Origin: Methyloligella sp050110875
GTDB lineage: Bacteria > Pseudomonadota > Alphaproteobacteria > Rhizobiales > Methyloligellaceae
NCBI GenBank assembly: GCA_050110875.1
Contig: CP188828.1
Span: forward strand, 1,922,001-1,986,000
Reading direction: 5' to 3'
Length of the DNA stretch: 64,000 nt
A model generated the notes under the pieces. The model ran no database searches. It had not been told where the DNA came from and saw nothing but the letters and a program-made list of their open reading frames with translations. Position numbers and translations under genes: made by a program. Positions 25,456 to 35,690 of the stretch are shown one piece after another (position 1 is the first letter of the stretch; each line of letters starts with the position of its first letter).

Positions 25456-25644
25456 ATGGCACGCGGCTACTGGCTGACACCGCCGACCTATCCGATCTTC
25501 TTGATCTCGTTGGTCCTGGTCATCTTGGTGCTCCTGGAAACCTACACGCCTTTTCACATCCCCTTTATCGCCGAATACCGCTTCGAGACTCTGCTCGTCG
25601 CCTATTTCGTGCTGCTCGCCGGCAATATCTTCCGCGGCGTTTGA
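25456..25644 (+). CDS. Small membrane protein, tandem paralogue 2
   Basis: 62 residues from the ATG at 25456 (GAGGGGCAG upstream). Two membrane segments, PIFLISLVLVILVLLETY and LLVAYFVLLAGNIFRGV, separated by a short loop. It is clearly related to the preceding 56-residue protein, and the two are probably co-transcribed. Function unknown. Confidence 0.8.
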   Translation: MARGYWLTPPTYPIFLISLVLVILVLLETYTPFHIPFIAEYRFETLLVAYFVLLAGNIFRGV

Positions 25645-25675
25645 ACCGCCGCGATCCACGCTTTCGCTAGAATTG

Positions 25676-25700
25676 GGAACGGGCCGGTTGGCTTTGCGTT
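25676..25700 (+). promoter_or_regulatory. EcfG-type promoter of the DUF3775 gene
   Basis: GGAAC (25676-25680), 16 bases, CGTT (25697-25700). It is a full match to the alphaproteobacterial general-stress consensus in the correct orientation, about 65 bases before the DUF3775 start. Activity is inferred. Confidence 0.7.
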
Positions 25701-25765
25701 GCTCCGGCGGAATGGGCGCGTCCTCGTGCATTCATCCGCGCCGATCGAGCAGCAGGAAAAGCATC

Positions 25766-26179
25766 ATGACCGAAATCTCCATTGATCCGGATTACGTCAA
25801 ATCCCTCGCCCTGAAAGTGCGGTCGATCATGGGCGAGGAAGCGAACGAGATGCCCGATATCGGCTCCAATCCGACCGACGACGATACGCCTCCCGATGAA
25901 TTCCAGGACGACGGGGAAGATCTTCGGCGCGAGGAGATCGTGGAGGAGATCGAAGGCCTGAACGAGCAAGAGCAGGCCGAGCTCGTTGCCCTGCTGTGGC
26001 TTGGCCGGGGCGATGGCGAGCCCGCCGAATGGCCCGATCTCGTTGCTCAGGCCAAAGAGCGGCGGGAGGTCCCGACATCGAATTATCTTCTCGATCACCC
26101 CCATGTCGCCGATCATTGGCTGGAAGCCCTGAGTCAGCTCGGTCTCGGCGGTCTCGTGGACGATATCGATAGCGTCTAG
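25766..26179 (+). CDS. DUF3775 domain protein
   Basis: 137 residues from the ATG at 25766. The C-terminal half LNEQEQAELVALLWLGRGDGE, WPDLVAQAKE, TSNYLLDHPHVADHWLEALSQLG matches DUF3775, a small cytosolic family of unknown function in Alphaproteobacteria. The middle is strongly acidic (DDDTPPDEFQDDGED). An EcfG-type promoter is immediately upstream, which suggests stress induction. It ends three bases before the convergent histone-H1-like gene. Confidence 0.88.
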   Translation: MTEISIDPDYVKSLALKVRSIMGEEANEMPDIGSNPTDDDTPPDEFQDDGEDLRREEIVEEIEGLNEQEQAELVALLWLGRGDGEPAEWPDLVAQAKERREVPTSNYLLDHPHVADHWLEALSQLGLGGLVDDIDSV

Positions 26180-26182
26180 CCG

Positions 26183-26965
26183 CTATTCGTCTCGCCAGGC
26201 CGTTCCCTCGTCTTCGCGGCTCCCCTCGCCGGTCTCCTCGTTGCCATCCCGCCTGGGAGGAGAAAGCGACCCGGGCGCCGGCGTCGGCTCCCCGACAATC
26301 CGCGTAATCGGCCCGACCGGCGCGCGATCGTAGCCGCCGCTGCTGCCGAACGTCGCGAGCGGCGGTTTCGAGGGCACCGTCTCTGGCGTGGTGGGCCGGC
26401 TGCGGCCAACGGGTGCGGCGCGGCGCTTCGACGTCGGCTTGGCCGCCCGCGTCTGCGATCCCGTCTTTGCGGCCGCCTTCGGCGCGGCGCTTTTGCGGCC
26501 TTTGCCGGCTGGCATCTTCGCAGTTTTCGGCTTGGCGGTTTTCGGTTTGGCGGTTTTCGGTTTCGCCACGCTGACCTTGGCGCTCTTCTTCGTGGCGGCA
26601 GGCGCCTTTTTCGCGGCAACCTTCTTCGGTGCGGCGGATTTGGCCACCCTACCCTTCACGGCAGCTTTCTTGGCCGTGCCGGCCTTCTTAACCGTGCTGG
26701 CCTTCGCGGTGCTCGCCTTTCTGGCCGTCTTTTTTGCAGGCTTGGCTGGCTTCGATGCTTTCGCGGCCACGGCCGGCCTCGCCGCCGGCTTCGATTTCGC
26801 CTTGGCAGCAGCCGCGGGTCGCTTGGCGGCCGGCGACCTCGCCGTCACCGTTTTGCCGGCGCCCTTTTCTTTCGATGCGGTCTTCGATTTGGCACTCGGC
26901 GCGCTTTTCCGCTTAGGCGCAGCTTTCGAACCGGTGCTCTGCTTGGCCGTTCGAGCTTTGGCCAT
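26183..26965 (-). CDS. Histone H1-like Lys/Ala/Pro-rich protein
   Basis: 260 residues from the ATG at 26965, with GGAG about ten bases upstream. The first ~200 residues are almost only Lys, Ala, Pro, Thr and Ser (motifs KAKSKPAARPAVAAKA, KKAAVKGRVAKSA, three copies of AKPKT). This is the composition of bacterial H1-like proteins that coat DNA. The last 55 residues are different (FGSSGGYDRAPVGPITRI and an acidic end). It probably binds nucleic acid through charge; specificity unknown. An in-frame TTG at 26995 is an alternative start. Confidence 0.8.
   Translation of the reverse strand: MAKARTAKQSTGSKAAPKRKSAPSAKSKTASKEKGAGKTVTARSPAAKRPAAAAKAKSKPAARPAVAAKASKPAKPAKKTARKASTAKASTVKKAGTAKKAAVKGRVAKSAAPKKVAAKKAPAATKKSAKVSVAKPKTAKPKTAKPKTAKMPAGKGRKSAAPKAAAKTGSQTRAAKPTSKRRAAPVGRSRPTTPETVPSKPPLATFGSSGGYDRAPVGPITRIVGEPTPAPGSLSPPRRDGNEETGEGSREDEGTAWRDE
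26523..26567. repeat. 15-base coding tandem repeat in the H1-like gene
   Basis: Three near-identical 15-base units (gttttcggcttggcg and variants at 26523, 26538 and 26553) encode AKPKT-type pentapeptides. In-frame expansion of this unit would change tail length without a frameshift. Confidence 0.75.
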
Positions 26966-27313
26966 GATCTTCTGCTCCGTTTCCTGTTCGCCCAACAGTT
27001 TACAACGACATTATAAGCCATTGGTTACAACTTACCCCCAACAACCGGCGCAAAATGACGAAAACCAACAGCTTTTCATGTTTTATTGAGCATATTCGCC
27101 CGAATATCGCCGCCGGCTGTTAACAGGACATCTTGCCCTGCCTATCCTGCCCAGGCCGCTTTCCTTGCAGCCACCCCACCGAATCCGTCTAAGATCGCAA
27201 CGCGCAGAAGCGCCATGCTGGCGCACCCCCTTTCCCCGTGAACCCTAGCTGCGTTCAATCGTTAGGCCCCGCTACGGCGACCACCAACCGGCGAAACACT
27301 TCAGCGAGATAAA
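26966..27313. other. Intergenic region between H1-like gene and FNT channel gene
   Basis: About 350 bases between divergent genes, AT-richer near 27000-27110. A weak EcfG-like match (TGAAC-N16-CGTT, 27239-27263) precedes the channel gene with one mismatch. No gene, RNA or terminator seen. Confidence 0.45.
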
Positions 27314-28162
27314 ATGGCGAAGAATTCCGAAGACGACGGCCCCACGAAACAGGAAGGCTTGAGCCGCGAAGAGGCGCGCTCGGTCCAGAAACGCCGCCGG
27401 CTCCGCGCCGCGGTGGTCTACGAGATCATCCGCACCGAGGGCGAAGGCGAGCTGGCGCGCTCCTGGGGCGCCTTGTGGTGGTCCGGCCTCGCCGCCGGCA
27501 TCTCCATCGGCTTCTCGGTGCTGTCCCAGGCCATGCTGTCCGCCTTTCTCACCGATCAGCCGGGCGCCGACATCATCGCCGATCTCGGCTATTCGGTCGG
27601 CTTCCTGATCGTCATCCTGTCCCGCCAGCAGCTCTTCACCGAGAACACCCTGACCGCCGTGCTGCCGGTGATTTCGCGCCGGCGCCTGATGTGGGTCTGG
27701 GTGCTCCTGCGCCTCTGGGGCATCGTGCTGGCCGCCAACATGGTCGGCTGCCTGTTCGTCGCCCTGTTCCTCGCCTTCTCCGGCGCCCTCACCCCGGACA
27801 TCGTGCAGGCCGTGGTGAAGATCTCGGAGCATCTGATGGAGAACTCCGCCGGCGAGATGTTCGTCAAAGGCATCGTCTCCGGCTGGCTGATCGCCGCCCT
27901 GGTCTGGATGCTGCCCTCCGCCGAAGGCACCGAGATCTTCGTGATCACTCTGATCACCTATCTCATCGCCCTGGGCGGCTTCACCCATGTCATCGCCGGC
28001 TCCGTGGAGGCCTTTTATTTGGTCCTGACCGGCCATGAGAGCCTGCTCCGTGCCATCTTCGTCTTCTTCATTCCCACCCTGCTCGGCAACGTGGCCGGCG
28101 GCACCATCCTCTTCGCCGTGTTGAGTTACGCCCAAGTGCGCGAAGAGCTGGACGAGCGGTAG
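27314..28162 (+). CDS. Formate/nitrite transporter (FNT) family channel protein
   Basis: 282 residues. After a charged N-terminus (SREEARSVQKRRRLRAAVVYE) come six membrane segments: WWSGLAAGISIGFSVLSQA, YSVGFLIVILSRQQLFTEN, LLRLWGIVLAANMVGCLFV, GWLIAALVWMLPS, VITLITYLIALGGFTHVIAG and FFIPTLLGNVAGGTILF. The family signature regions FTENTL and GNVAGG are present. This branch (YfdC-like) is shorter of known substrate; small anions such as formate are possible. It lies alone on its strand. Confidence 0.88.
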   Translation: MAKNSEDDGPTKQEGLSREEARSVQKRRRLRAAVVYEIIRTEGEGELARSWGALWWSGLAAGISIGFSVLSQAMLSAFLTDQPGADIIADLGYSVGFLIVILSRQQLFTENTLTAVLPVISRRRLMWVWVLLRLWGIVLAANMVGCLFVALFLAFSGALTPDIVQAVVKISEHLMENSAGEMFVKGIVSGWLIAALVWMLPSAEGTEIFVITLITYLIALGGFTHVIAGSVEAFYLVLTGHESLLRAIFVFFIPTLLGNVAGGTILFAVLSYAQVREELDER

Positions 28163-28195
28163 GCGGAGGAGGCAGCGCTCTGCTCCTTTCTCGGA

Positions 28196-28223
28196 GTCAT
28201 GCCCAGGCTCGTCCCGGGCATCC
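28196..28223. repeat. REP-like palindrome (GTCATGCCCAGG...CCCGGGCATCC)
   Basis: A short imperfect hairpin with the same gtcatg beginning and catcc ending as the element at 5661. It sits between the FNT and MAPEG genes. Confidence 0.55.
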
Positions 28224-28365
28224 AAGAAAAGAAGCGCGACTCCAAATCCCCCGGAGGGTGGGGATAAATTTGGCGGAAGCCGCAACGTGATCCCCCGCCC
28301 CTTCCCATCCGCGCCCCGCCCAGCCATAGTCGGCGGCGCCTGAAACCGCTTCATCGAGGCCACCC

Positions 28366-28782
28366 ATGACCACCCCCCTCGCCGTCCTCGTCCTCTACGC
28401 GCTTTGGACCGTCTTCGTGCTCCTGGCCGGGGTGGCGACGGCGCGGACCAAACGGGTGATGAACGGGGAGAAATTTTCGGATTTTCCCGGCGGCGTGGCG
28501 GAGGGGCCGCCTTATCACCAGCGGGCCATGCGGGCCCATCTGAACTGCGTGGAGAACCTGCCGGTTTATGCGGCAGTGGCGATCACCGCGGCTATCGCCG
28601 GTGTCACCGGCCCGGTGATCAGCGGCCTCGCCATCGCCGTGCTCATCGCCCGTATCGCCCAGTCGAGCCTGCATCTGTCCTTCGAGCAGACCGAGCCCGT
28701 GGTCCGCGTGCGCGGCTCGCTGTTCGGCATCCAGATCTTCGCTATCGTCTGGATGGCGATCATCGTGCTGATCTACGCCTGA
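28366..28782 (+). CDS. MAPEG-family membrane protein
   Basis: 138 residues with four membrane segments. The motif FPGGVAEGPPYHQRAMRAHLNCVENLPVYAA (read in two parts: RAMRAHLNCVENLPVY is the diagnostic one) matches the ExxxNxxE-type signature of the MAPEG family of glutathione-dependent or leukotriene-type membrane enzymes. Bacterial members are mostly uncharacterised. Located 77 bases upstream of uvrB, same strand. Confidence 0.88.
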   Translation: MTTPLAVLVLYALWTVFVLLAGVATARTKRVMNGEKFSDFPGGVAEGPPYHQRAMRAHLNCVENLPVYAAVAITAAIAGVTGPVISGLAIAVLIARIAQSSLHLSFEQTEPVVRVRGSLFGIQIFAIVWMAIIVLIYA

Positions 28783-28858
28783 TCTTTCAGGACCCTAAGC
28801 CGCCCATAACGCCGCAGACCCTCTAGGCAAAGCGTGGCTCGAGGGTCATATTCGCCCC

Positions 28859-31270
<2,412 letters not shown>

Positions 31271-31363
31271 CTTCCTTTCACCGCGCCCCCGCCCGCTTGA
31301 AGGCGCGGTTTCAAGCCTCATATCTCCTCTAAGAGCCAGGAAAACCCGGGCCGTAGGCCCGGC

Positions 31364-31384
31364 GGAACGCGCTTTCGGCGTTCC
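31364..31384. promoter_or_regulatory. Short hairpin before the ribosome site of a secreted-protein gene
   Basis: GGAACGC-N7-GCGTTCC is a seven-base perfect inverted repeat directly before the GGAGGA ribosome site of the gene at 31398. A further GGGCC-gta-GGCCC pair lies at 31348-31360. The pair could end uvrB transcription or shape the 5' leader; no T-run follows. Confidence 0.35.
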
Positions 31385-31397
31385 GGAGGAAGAAACC

Positions 31398-31775
31398 ATG
31401 AGACCCGGACACATCACACCCTTTGCCCTCGCATTTGCCGTTCTTCTGGCTGGGCTGGCGCCCGCGCCTCCCGCCATGGCTGCGAGCGGATATACGGTCG
31501 AGGCGACGCAGCAGAGCCGCGAATGGCGCAAGCAGCAGAAGGCCAAGCGCAAAGTGGAGCGCCGCGCTCAGAAACAGCTGCAACGGCAACAGCGCCAGGA
31601 GAGATTTGCCGAACAGGAGAAACGGCGTGAAGCCTTCGAGAAGCGCTACGGCGACCGCTACGATCGCTTCGACGATCCGTTCTTCGACCGGCGCACCTAT
31701 TGGGGCTGGCGCTACGGTCCTTATGGAGACCCGTTCTACAATCCCTATTTCGGTCTCCCGCCCTTGTATTGGTAG
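31398..31775 (+). CDS. Small secreted protein, Arg/Gln/Glu-rich with aromatic tail
   Basis: 125 residues from the ATG at 31398 (GGAGGAAG upstream). Signal peptide with cleavage near PPAMAASG. The mature chain has a highly charged helix (SREWRKQQKAKRKVERRAQK and following) probably forming a coiled coil, then a Tyr/Trp/Gly/Pro-rich end (YWGWRYGPYGDPFYNPYFG). The family is unknown to me. It is one of several small exported proteins in this region. Confidence 0.75.
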   Translation: MRPGHITPFALAFAVLLAGLAPAPPAMAASGYTVEATQQSREWRKQQKAKRKVERRAQKQLQRQQRQERFAEQEKRREAFEKRYGDRYDRFDDPFFDRRTYWGWRYGPYGDPFYNPYFGLPPLYW

Positions 31776-31963
31776 CGAGCCGGAAGAGGCAGGTCCTTGC
31801 CGCTCCGCCGGAGCCGTATAAAGAACTGCGAACGCCGCGACGTGGCAAAAGCCGAAGATTCCTGCAACAGAATCTTCAACTGTCTCGTCCAGAGTTGTGG
31901 AAACAACGTATCCGCCGGGGATCGAACGATCTAACCTGGCGTTATTGAGGCAGGGAGATTCAC

Positions 31964-32251
31964 ATGACTGGAAGACTATTCAACGCGACGACTTTCGCCT
32001 TGGCGGCCGGCCTGATCGCCGCCTCGGTGACGCCCACTGAGGCAGGGCTGTTCCGGAACAAGGAACGCCGGGCCGCGAACGACGACAACGTGGTCGTCTA
32101 CATGACGCCCGGCGAGGCCCGCCGCGCCAAGCGCGAGATCTACCAGAAGCCCATGATCTTGAATAACAGGGTCTATCCGGGCATGCGGTTCGAGCCACCG
32201 AACAGCGCCTTTTTCGGTGGCAATCCGATGATCGGTCCGTCCAGCTGGTAG
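31964..32251 (+). CDS. Small secreted protein
   Basis: 95 residues from the ATG at 31964 (CAGGGAG upstream). Signal peptide with cleavage near TPTEAG. The mature part is basic (LFRNKERRAANDD, GEARRAKREIYQ) and ends NPMIGPSSW. No known domain recognised. It lies about 190 bases behind the previous secreted protein, same strand. Confidence 0.7.
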   Translation: MTGRLFNATTFALAAGLIAASVTPTEAGLFRNKERRAANDDNVVVYMTPGEARRAKREIYQKPMILNNRVYPGMRFEPPNSAFFGGNPMIGPSSW

Positions 32252-32338
32252 CACAGCAGGCTTAAGAGCGCGTCTTTCTGGGAAAGGCAGGCGAGCCCGC
32301 GCGGCCGGTCGCCTCGCCTAGCCCTCTTCTCGAATCGC

Positions 32339-33574
32339 CTAACCCCCTTGGCGCAGTCGTGCCAGCAACTCCGGCGTGGGATAGCCGTCCGCCGGCAGGC
32401 CGAGCTTCAGCTCCACATCGGTCACCGCCTTGCGGGTATTCTCGCCGATGATGCCGTCGACCTTGCCCACATCGTAGCCCCGCTGCACCAGGAGCGTCTG
32501 CAGCTCCTTGGTCTGAGCCAGGCTGAGGGACTGGACCGGCGCCCGGCCGCGCGACAGCGGCGGGGCCCCGGCAAGCCGGGTCGCGTAATAGGCCGCGGTC
32601 AGGGAATAGGTCAGCGACTGGTTCCATTCCAGATAGACGTCGAAATTGGGATAGGCCAGGAAAGCCGGCCCGTTGCGCCCCATGGGCAGCACGAGCGCGG
32701 CGGGAAGATTGTCGTTGGGCAGCGCGCTGCCGTCGCGCTTGGTCACGCCGAACCGCGCCCAGAGCGCCCGCGGCTTCTTGATATGAACGTCGGCGAGCTC
32801 CCACGGCATCTGGGCCGGCACCCGGACTTCCTCCAGCCAGGGTTCGCCGCGCCGCCAGCCGAGCGACTTGATGTAATTGCCGGCCGAAGCCAGGGAATCC
32901 GGCGTGCTGTTGATCAGGTCGCGCCGGCCGTCCCCGTCGTAATCGACGCCGAACTCCTCATAGACGCTCGGCAGGAATTGCACCTGCCCCAGCTCGCCCG
33001 CCCACGGCCCGCGCATCTGCCGGGGGGTGAGATCGCCGCGATCGATGATCCGCAAGGCATCCATGAGCTGCTCGCGGAACTCCTCCGAACGCCGGCAGTC
33101 GAAGGCGAGCGTCGCCAGCGACTGAATGGTCGGGCCGTCCCCCGTATTCGCGCCGAAATCCGTCTCCAAGCCCCAAAAAGCGACGATCACCGGGCCCGGC
33201 ACGCCGAACTCCTGCTCGATCCGGTCGAAGGTTTGGGCGTATTTCTTCAGATTGTTGGCGCCGTGCTGCAGGCGATAGTTGGCCACCATGCGGTTCGAGA
33301 ACTGCAGGAAGTCCTGGGCGAAGACATGCTGGGCCCGGTCCTTCGCCACCACGGAAGAATCGAAGCGCACCCCCGCCAAAGCCGCCTCGATGGTCTGCCG
33401 CGAGATACCTTGCGCGGCCGCCTCCTGCTTGAACTCTTGCAGCCAGGCCGGAAACTGCGCCGGGCTGGGATTTTGACAAGCTGCGAAGGCACCGCCGGAG
33501 GCGAGTGTGACAAAGGCGGAAGCGGCCAGCGCCGCCATCGACCTTTTGATGGAGATTTTCGGGATTGCGCGCAT
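32339..33574 (-). CDS. MltB-type lytic murein transglycosylase with peptidoglycan-binding domain
   Basis: 411 residues from the ATG at 33574. Signal peptide cleaved near GAFAAC; the Cys at 33 is not in a typical lipobox. The catalytic domain holds Glu137 in FWGLETDFG, followed by QSLATLAFDCRR, GELGQVQFLPS and a DYDGDGRRDL calcium-loop-like segment. The C-terminal PG_binding_1 domain (about 350-411) contains ELQTLLVQRGYDVGKVDGIIG. It cleaves glycan strands in the periplasm and is monocistronic. Confidence 0.93.
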   Translation of the reverse strand: MRAIPKISIKRSMAALAASAFVTLASGGAFAACQNPSPAQFPAWLQEFKQEAAAQGISRQTIEAALAGVRFDSSVVAKDRAQHVFAQDFLQFSNRMVANYRLQHGANNLKKYAQTFDRIEQEFGVPGPVIVAFWGLETDFGANTGDGPTIQSLATLAFDCRRSEEFREQLMDALRIIDRGDLTPRQMRGPWAGELGQVQFLPSVYEEFGVDYDGDGRRDLINSTPDSLASAGNYIKSLGWRRGEPWLEEVRVPAQMPWELADVHIKKPRALWARFGVTKRDGSALPNDNLPAALVLPMGRNGPAFLAYPNFDVYLEWNQSLTYSLTAAYYATRLAGAPPLSRGRAPVQSLSLAQTKELQTLLVQRGYDVGKVDGIIGENTRKAVTDVELKLGLPADGYPTPELLARLRQGG

Positions 33575-33771
33575 GGTCGTCACTTTGCCAGCGCGCCGCG
33601 CGCAGTCAAGCGCCAACGAACCGCTCTCAACGGTCCGTTTCGCACGGTCCGGCGCGAAAAACAAAGATCCAGGAGACAGGCAGAGAAGGACGTCCCGCGA
33701 GGGCAGGACGCCAAGGATGGTTCGGCGACTTTATGAGAGTGTGACGCTCCGCCTTCCGACGTGCCGGTACG

Positions 33772-33849
33772 ACTAGTCGGCAAGACTAATCGGCAAGACT
33801 AATCGGCAAGACTAATCGGCAAGACTAATCGGCAAGACTAATCGGTATG
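33772..33849. repeat. 13-base tandem repeat, six copies
   Basis: The unit actaatcggcaag is repeated six times in phase (33772, 33785, 33798, 33811, 33824 and 33837); the first copy has one change (actagtcgg), and the last ends tatg. The last copy overlaps the stop codon and last residues (THR-ASP-stop) of the leftward gene at 33838-34050, so the array is an extension of that gene's 3' end. Confidence 0.9.
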
Positions 33850-34050
33850 AGGCGGGAGATCGTCGAACCAGATGCGTTCGTGGGTGTCCGGCTCTTTGCC
33901 ACGCTTGCGCCCGCGCAGCGTGTCGTACGTGTAAGACTTGCCCGAGCCGCATTTCTCGCTATAGCCGCTCTCCGAAAGCTCCTTCAGGCTCGCGGAGGGT
34001 TGGGGCGTTTCCCGGCTCGTTTCCTGTGCTTTCATCTTCTTCTTCGCCAT
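33838..34050 (-). CDS. Small hypothetical protein
   Basis: 70 residues from the ATG at 34050, with an AGGA site eight bases upstream. Basic N-terminus (MAKKKMKAQETSRETPQPS) then a conserved-looking core (LKELSESGYSEKCGSGKSYT, YDTLRGRKRGKEPDTHERIW, FDDLPPHTD). I recognise no family. Its 3' end is part of the 13-base repeat array. Confidence 0.65.
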   Translation of the reverse strand: MAKKKMKAQETSRETPQPSASLKELSESGYSEKCGSGKSYTYDTLRGRKRGKEPDTHERIWFDDLPPHTD

Positions 34051-34248
34051 TCTGTCATCCTGGCCCGTGCTCTGTTGTAGGCCTGTCACATCACGTCACA
34101 TTAGGATATTGTTCGATATGGGCAATGATTAGGCGCTTATGTCCAACAAAAAAATGCATTCGCCCATAATTTCATCTAGGATTTTTCTGCTCAAACTTCC
34201 GGCTTTCAAGAAGTCCCTGTTAAGGAGCGCTTCGAGGAGGTTCTGCCG

Positions 34249-34602
34249 ATGATGAAGCAAGTGACCCAATCCCCGGCGCATCCTGCCCCACGTGTCACAT
34301 GGGCGAGACATGCTCTCTTAGGGTTAGGCTTGGCGGCCACCCTTTGTTCCATGCCGCTAACCCCTGCCGAAGCCAAGATTCAGTGCCGGGGAATCTACCA
34401 AATCACCAAGAACGGGCCGATCGCCACGCCCTATTGCGGCGAGAAGGAGATCGCTCGGGTCGCCCGCTCCTATGGCGAGAAAGTGACCGATGCCGAAGTC
34501 CATAACGACCCTTTGACCAAGGTGCGTCTGTGCCAGCGCTTCGGCAGCGACAACCGTCTCAAGGGCGCATGCGGCGCCTACGATCCGCGCAATTACCGCT
34601 AA
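34249..34602 (+). CDS. Small secreted Cys-containing protein
   Basis: 117 residues from ATG at 34249 (GAGGAGG upstream; the next codon is also ATG). Signal peptide with cleavage near PAEAK. The mature part has four cysteines (CRGIYQ, YCGEKEIARVARSYG, LCQRFGSDNRLKGACG), probably two disulfides. This pattern recurs in uncharacterised periplasmic proteins of Hyphomicrobiales. Confidence 0.78.
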   Translation: MMKQVTQSPAHPAPRVTWARHALLGLGLAATLCSMPLTPAEAKIQCRGIYQITKNGPIATPYCGEKEIARVARSYGEKVTDAEVHNDPLTKVRLCQRFGSDNRLKGACGAYDPRNYR

Positions 34603-34909
34603 ATCCGGAGCCCGGGCGAGACGGGGCTTATAGTTTCTAACCTATTGACGCCGCTGGATTTCTCCAGCCGCGCGCACCCTTCTGCGCACCTCATGCCCGC
34701 CTCCCTGCCGAGGGTCCCCGGCCCGGCCGTTAAGTAAACTCAAAGTAAACAGGCCCCAAACAGGGCCCCTAAATCGCCTTTCTATGACCCCTGGGGAGTC
34801 TCCTTTCCGCCTTGTTTTTCCATAGGTTACGACACCGTTTGCACATGGTTGCACAACGGGTTTTCAAGTTTTTCGTCAATTAATCCCGAAATCCAAAGGA
34901 GCTCCACGC
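34603..34909. other. Intergenic region before rlpA
   Basis: About 300 bases without a convincing gene. It contains the rlpA ribosome site (AAAGGAG at 34895) and an inverse-repeat-like ggccccaaacagggccc (34750-34766). I saw no other feature. Confidence 0.45.
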
Positions 34910-35527
34910 ATGTCAAAAATGCGCGCCTTCCTATCTTTGCTTGGACTCGCGGGGGCCTTGACTGTTACGCCTCTCGCCCTTGCCCACGCCGACCAAGTCG
35001 GCCATGCCTCCTGGTATGCTCTCCACTCGCGCACCGCGAGCGGCGAGATGATGAATCCCAGCGCGATGACGGCGGCACACCGGACCCTGCCCTTCGGCAC
35101 CAAGGTCCGTGTCGAGAATCTCAATAACGGCCGTTCCGTGGTCGTTCGCATCAACGATCGCGGCCCCTTCGTTCACGGCCGCATCATCGACGTCTCCAAA
35201 GCTGCTGCCGCCAATCTCGGCATGATCAGCTCCGGCACCGCCAAGGTCCGGGTCAGCACGTCCGGCAAGGCGGTCACCGCCTCCACCGCCAGCAAGCCGT
35301 CCACCGCGAGCAAGCCGAAAACACAGGTCCGCGGCCAGATGGCCTCTGTGGCGAAATCCGGCCATCGCGCCAAGGAAGCACTTCAGAAATCCGCCAGCCA
35401 GACCAAGCGCCGCGGTTCCGTGGCCGAGGCGTCTGACAAGAAGCGGTACGGCATCTTCGCCGGCGGTCTGTTCAACAAGAAGAGCCAAGACGACAAGGCC
35501 CGTCGCCGCAACATCGCCCGCAATTAG
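34910..35527 (+). CDS. rlpA: RlpA-like double-psi beta-barrel protein
   Basis: 205 residues from the ATG at 34910 with AAAGGAG nine bases upstream. Signal peptide ends near ALAHA. The RlpA domain runs QVGHASWYALHSRTASGEMM ... MTAAHRTLPFGTKVRV ... RINDRGPFVHGRIIDVSKAAA. RlpA proteins cleave or bind denuded peptidoglycan at the septum. No SPOR domain follows; instead there is a long basic Ser/Lys tail (residues 115-205). Confidence 0.88.
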   Translation: MSKMRAFLSLLGLAGALTVTPLALAHADQVGHASWYALHSRTASGEMMNPSAMTAAHRTLPFGTKVRVENLNNGRSVVVRINDRGPFVHGRIIDVSKAAAANLGMISSGTAKVRVSTSGKAVTASTASKPSTASKPKTQVRGQMASVAKSGHRAKEALQKSASQTKRRGSVAEASDKKRYGIFAGGLFNKKSQDDKARRRNIARN

Positions 35528-35690
35528 CGAAAGCAAAACGTCCGAATTCAGCGACGTGAAGGCGTCGGCTCCGGCCGGCGCCTTTTTCTTTTCCGGAAAG
35601 ACCGCGTCTTTCCCGGGAACAGCATCTGGCTTCGTGCATTTCCGCCGAGAAGGGACCGATTCAATCCATCGCTTTCTCGGGAGGCTCGCG

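Noticed and set aside
28817..28847. GACCCTC...GAGGGTC inverted repeat before uvrB as an SOS operator
   Set aside because: It does not fit the alphaproteobacterial LexA box (GTTC-N7-GTTC). No such box was seen at uvrB or uvrC.
32348..33736. A 462-residue plus-strand frame opposite the lytic transglycosylase
   Set aside because: Translation is low complexity; the minus-strand gene has signal peptide and catalytic motifs.
33772..33849. CRISPR array
   Set aside because: The repeats are directly adjacent with no spacers, and only 13 bases long.
34642..34854. A 70-residue minus-strand frame before rlpA
   Set aside because: No ribosome site and low-quality translation.
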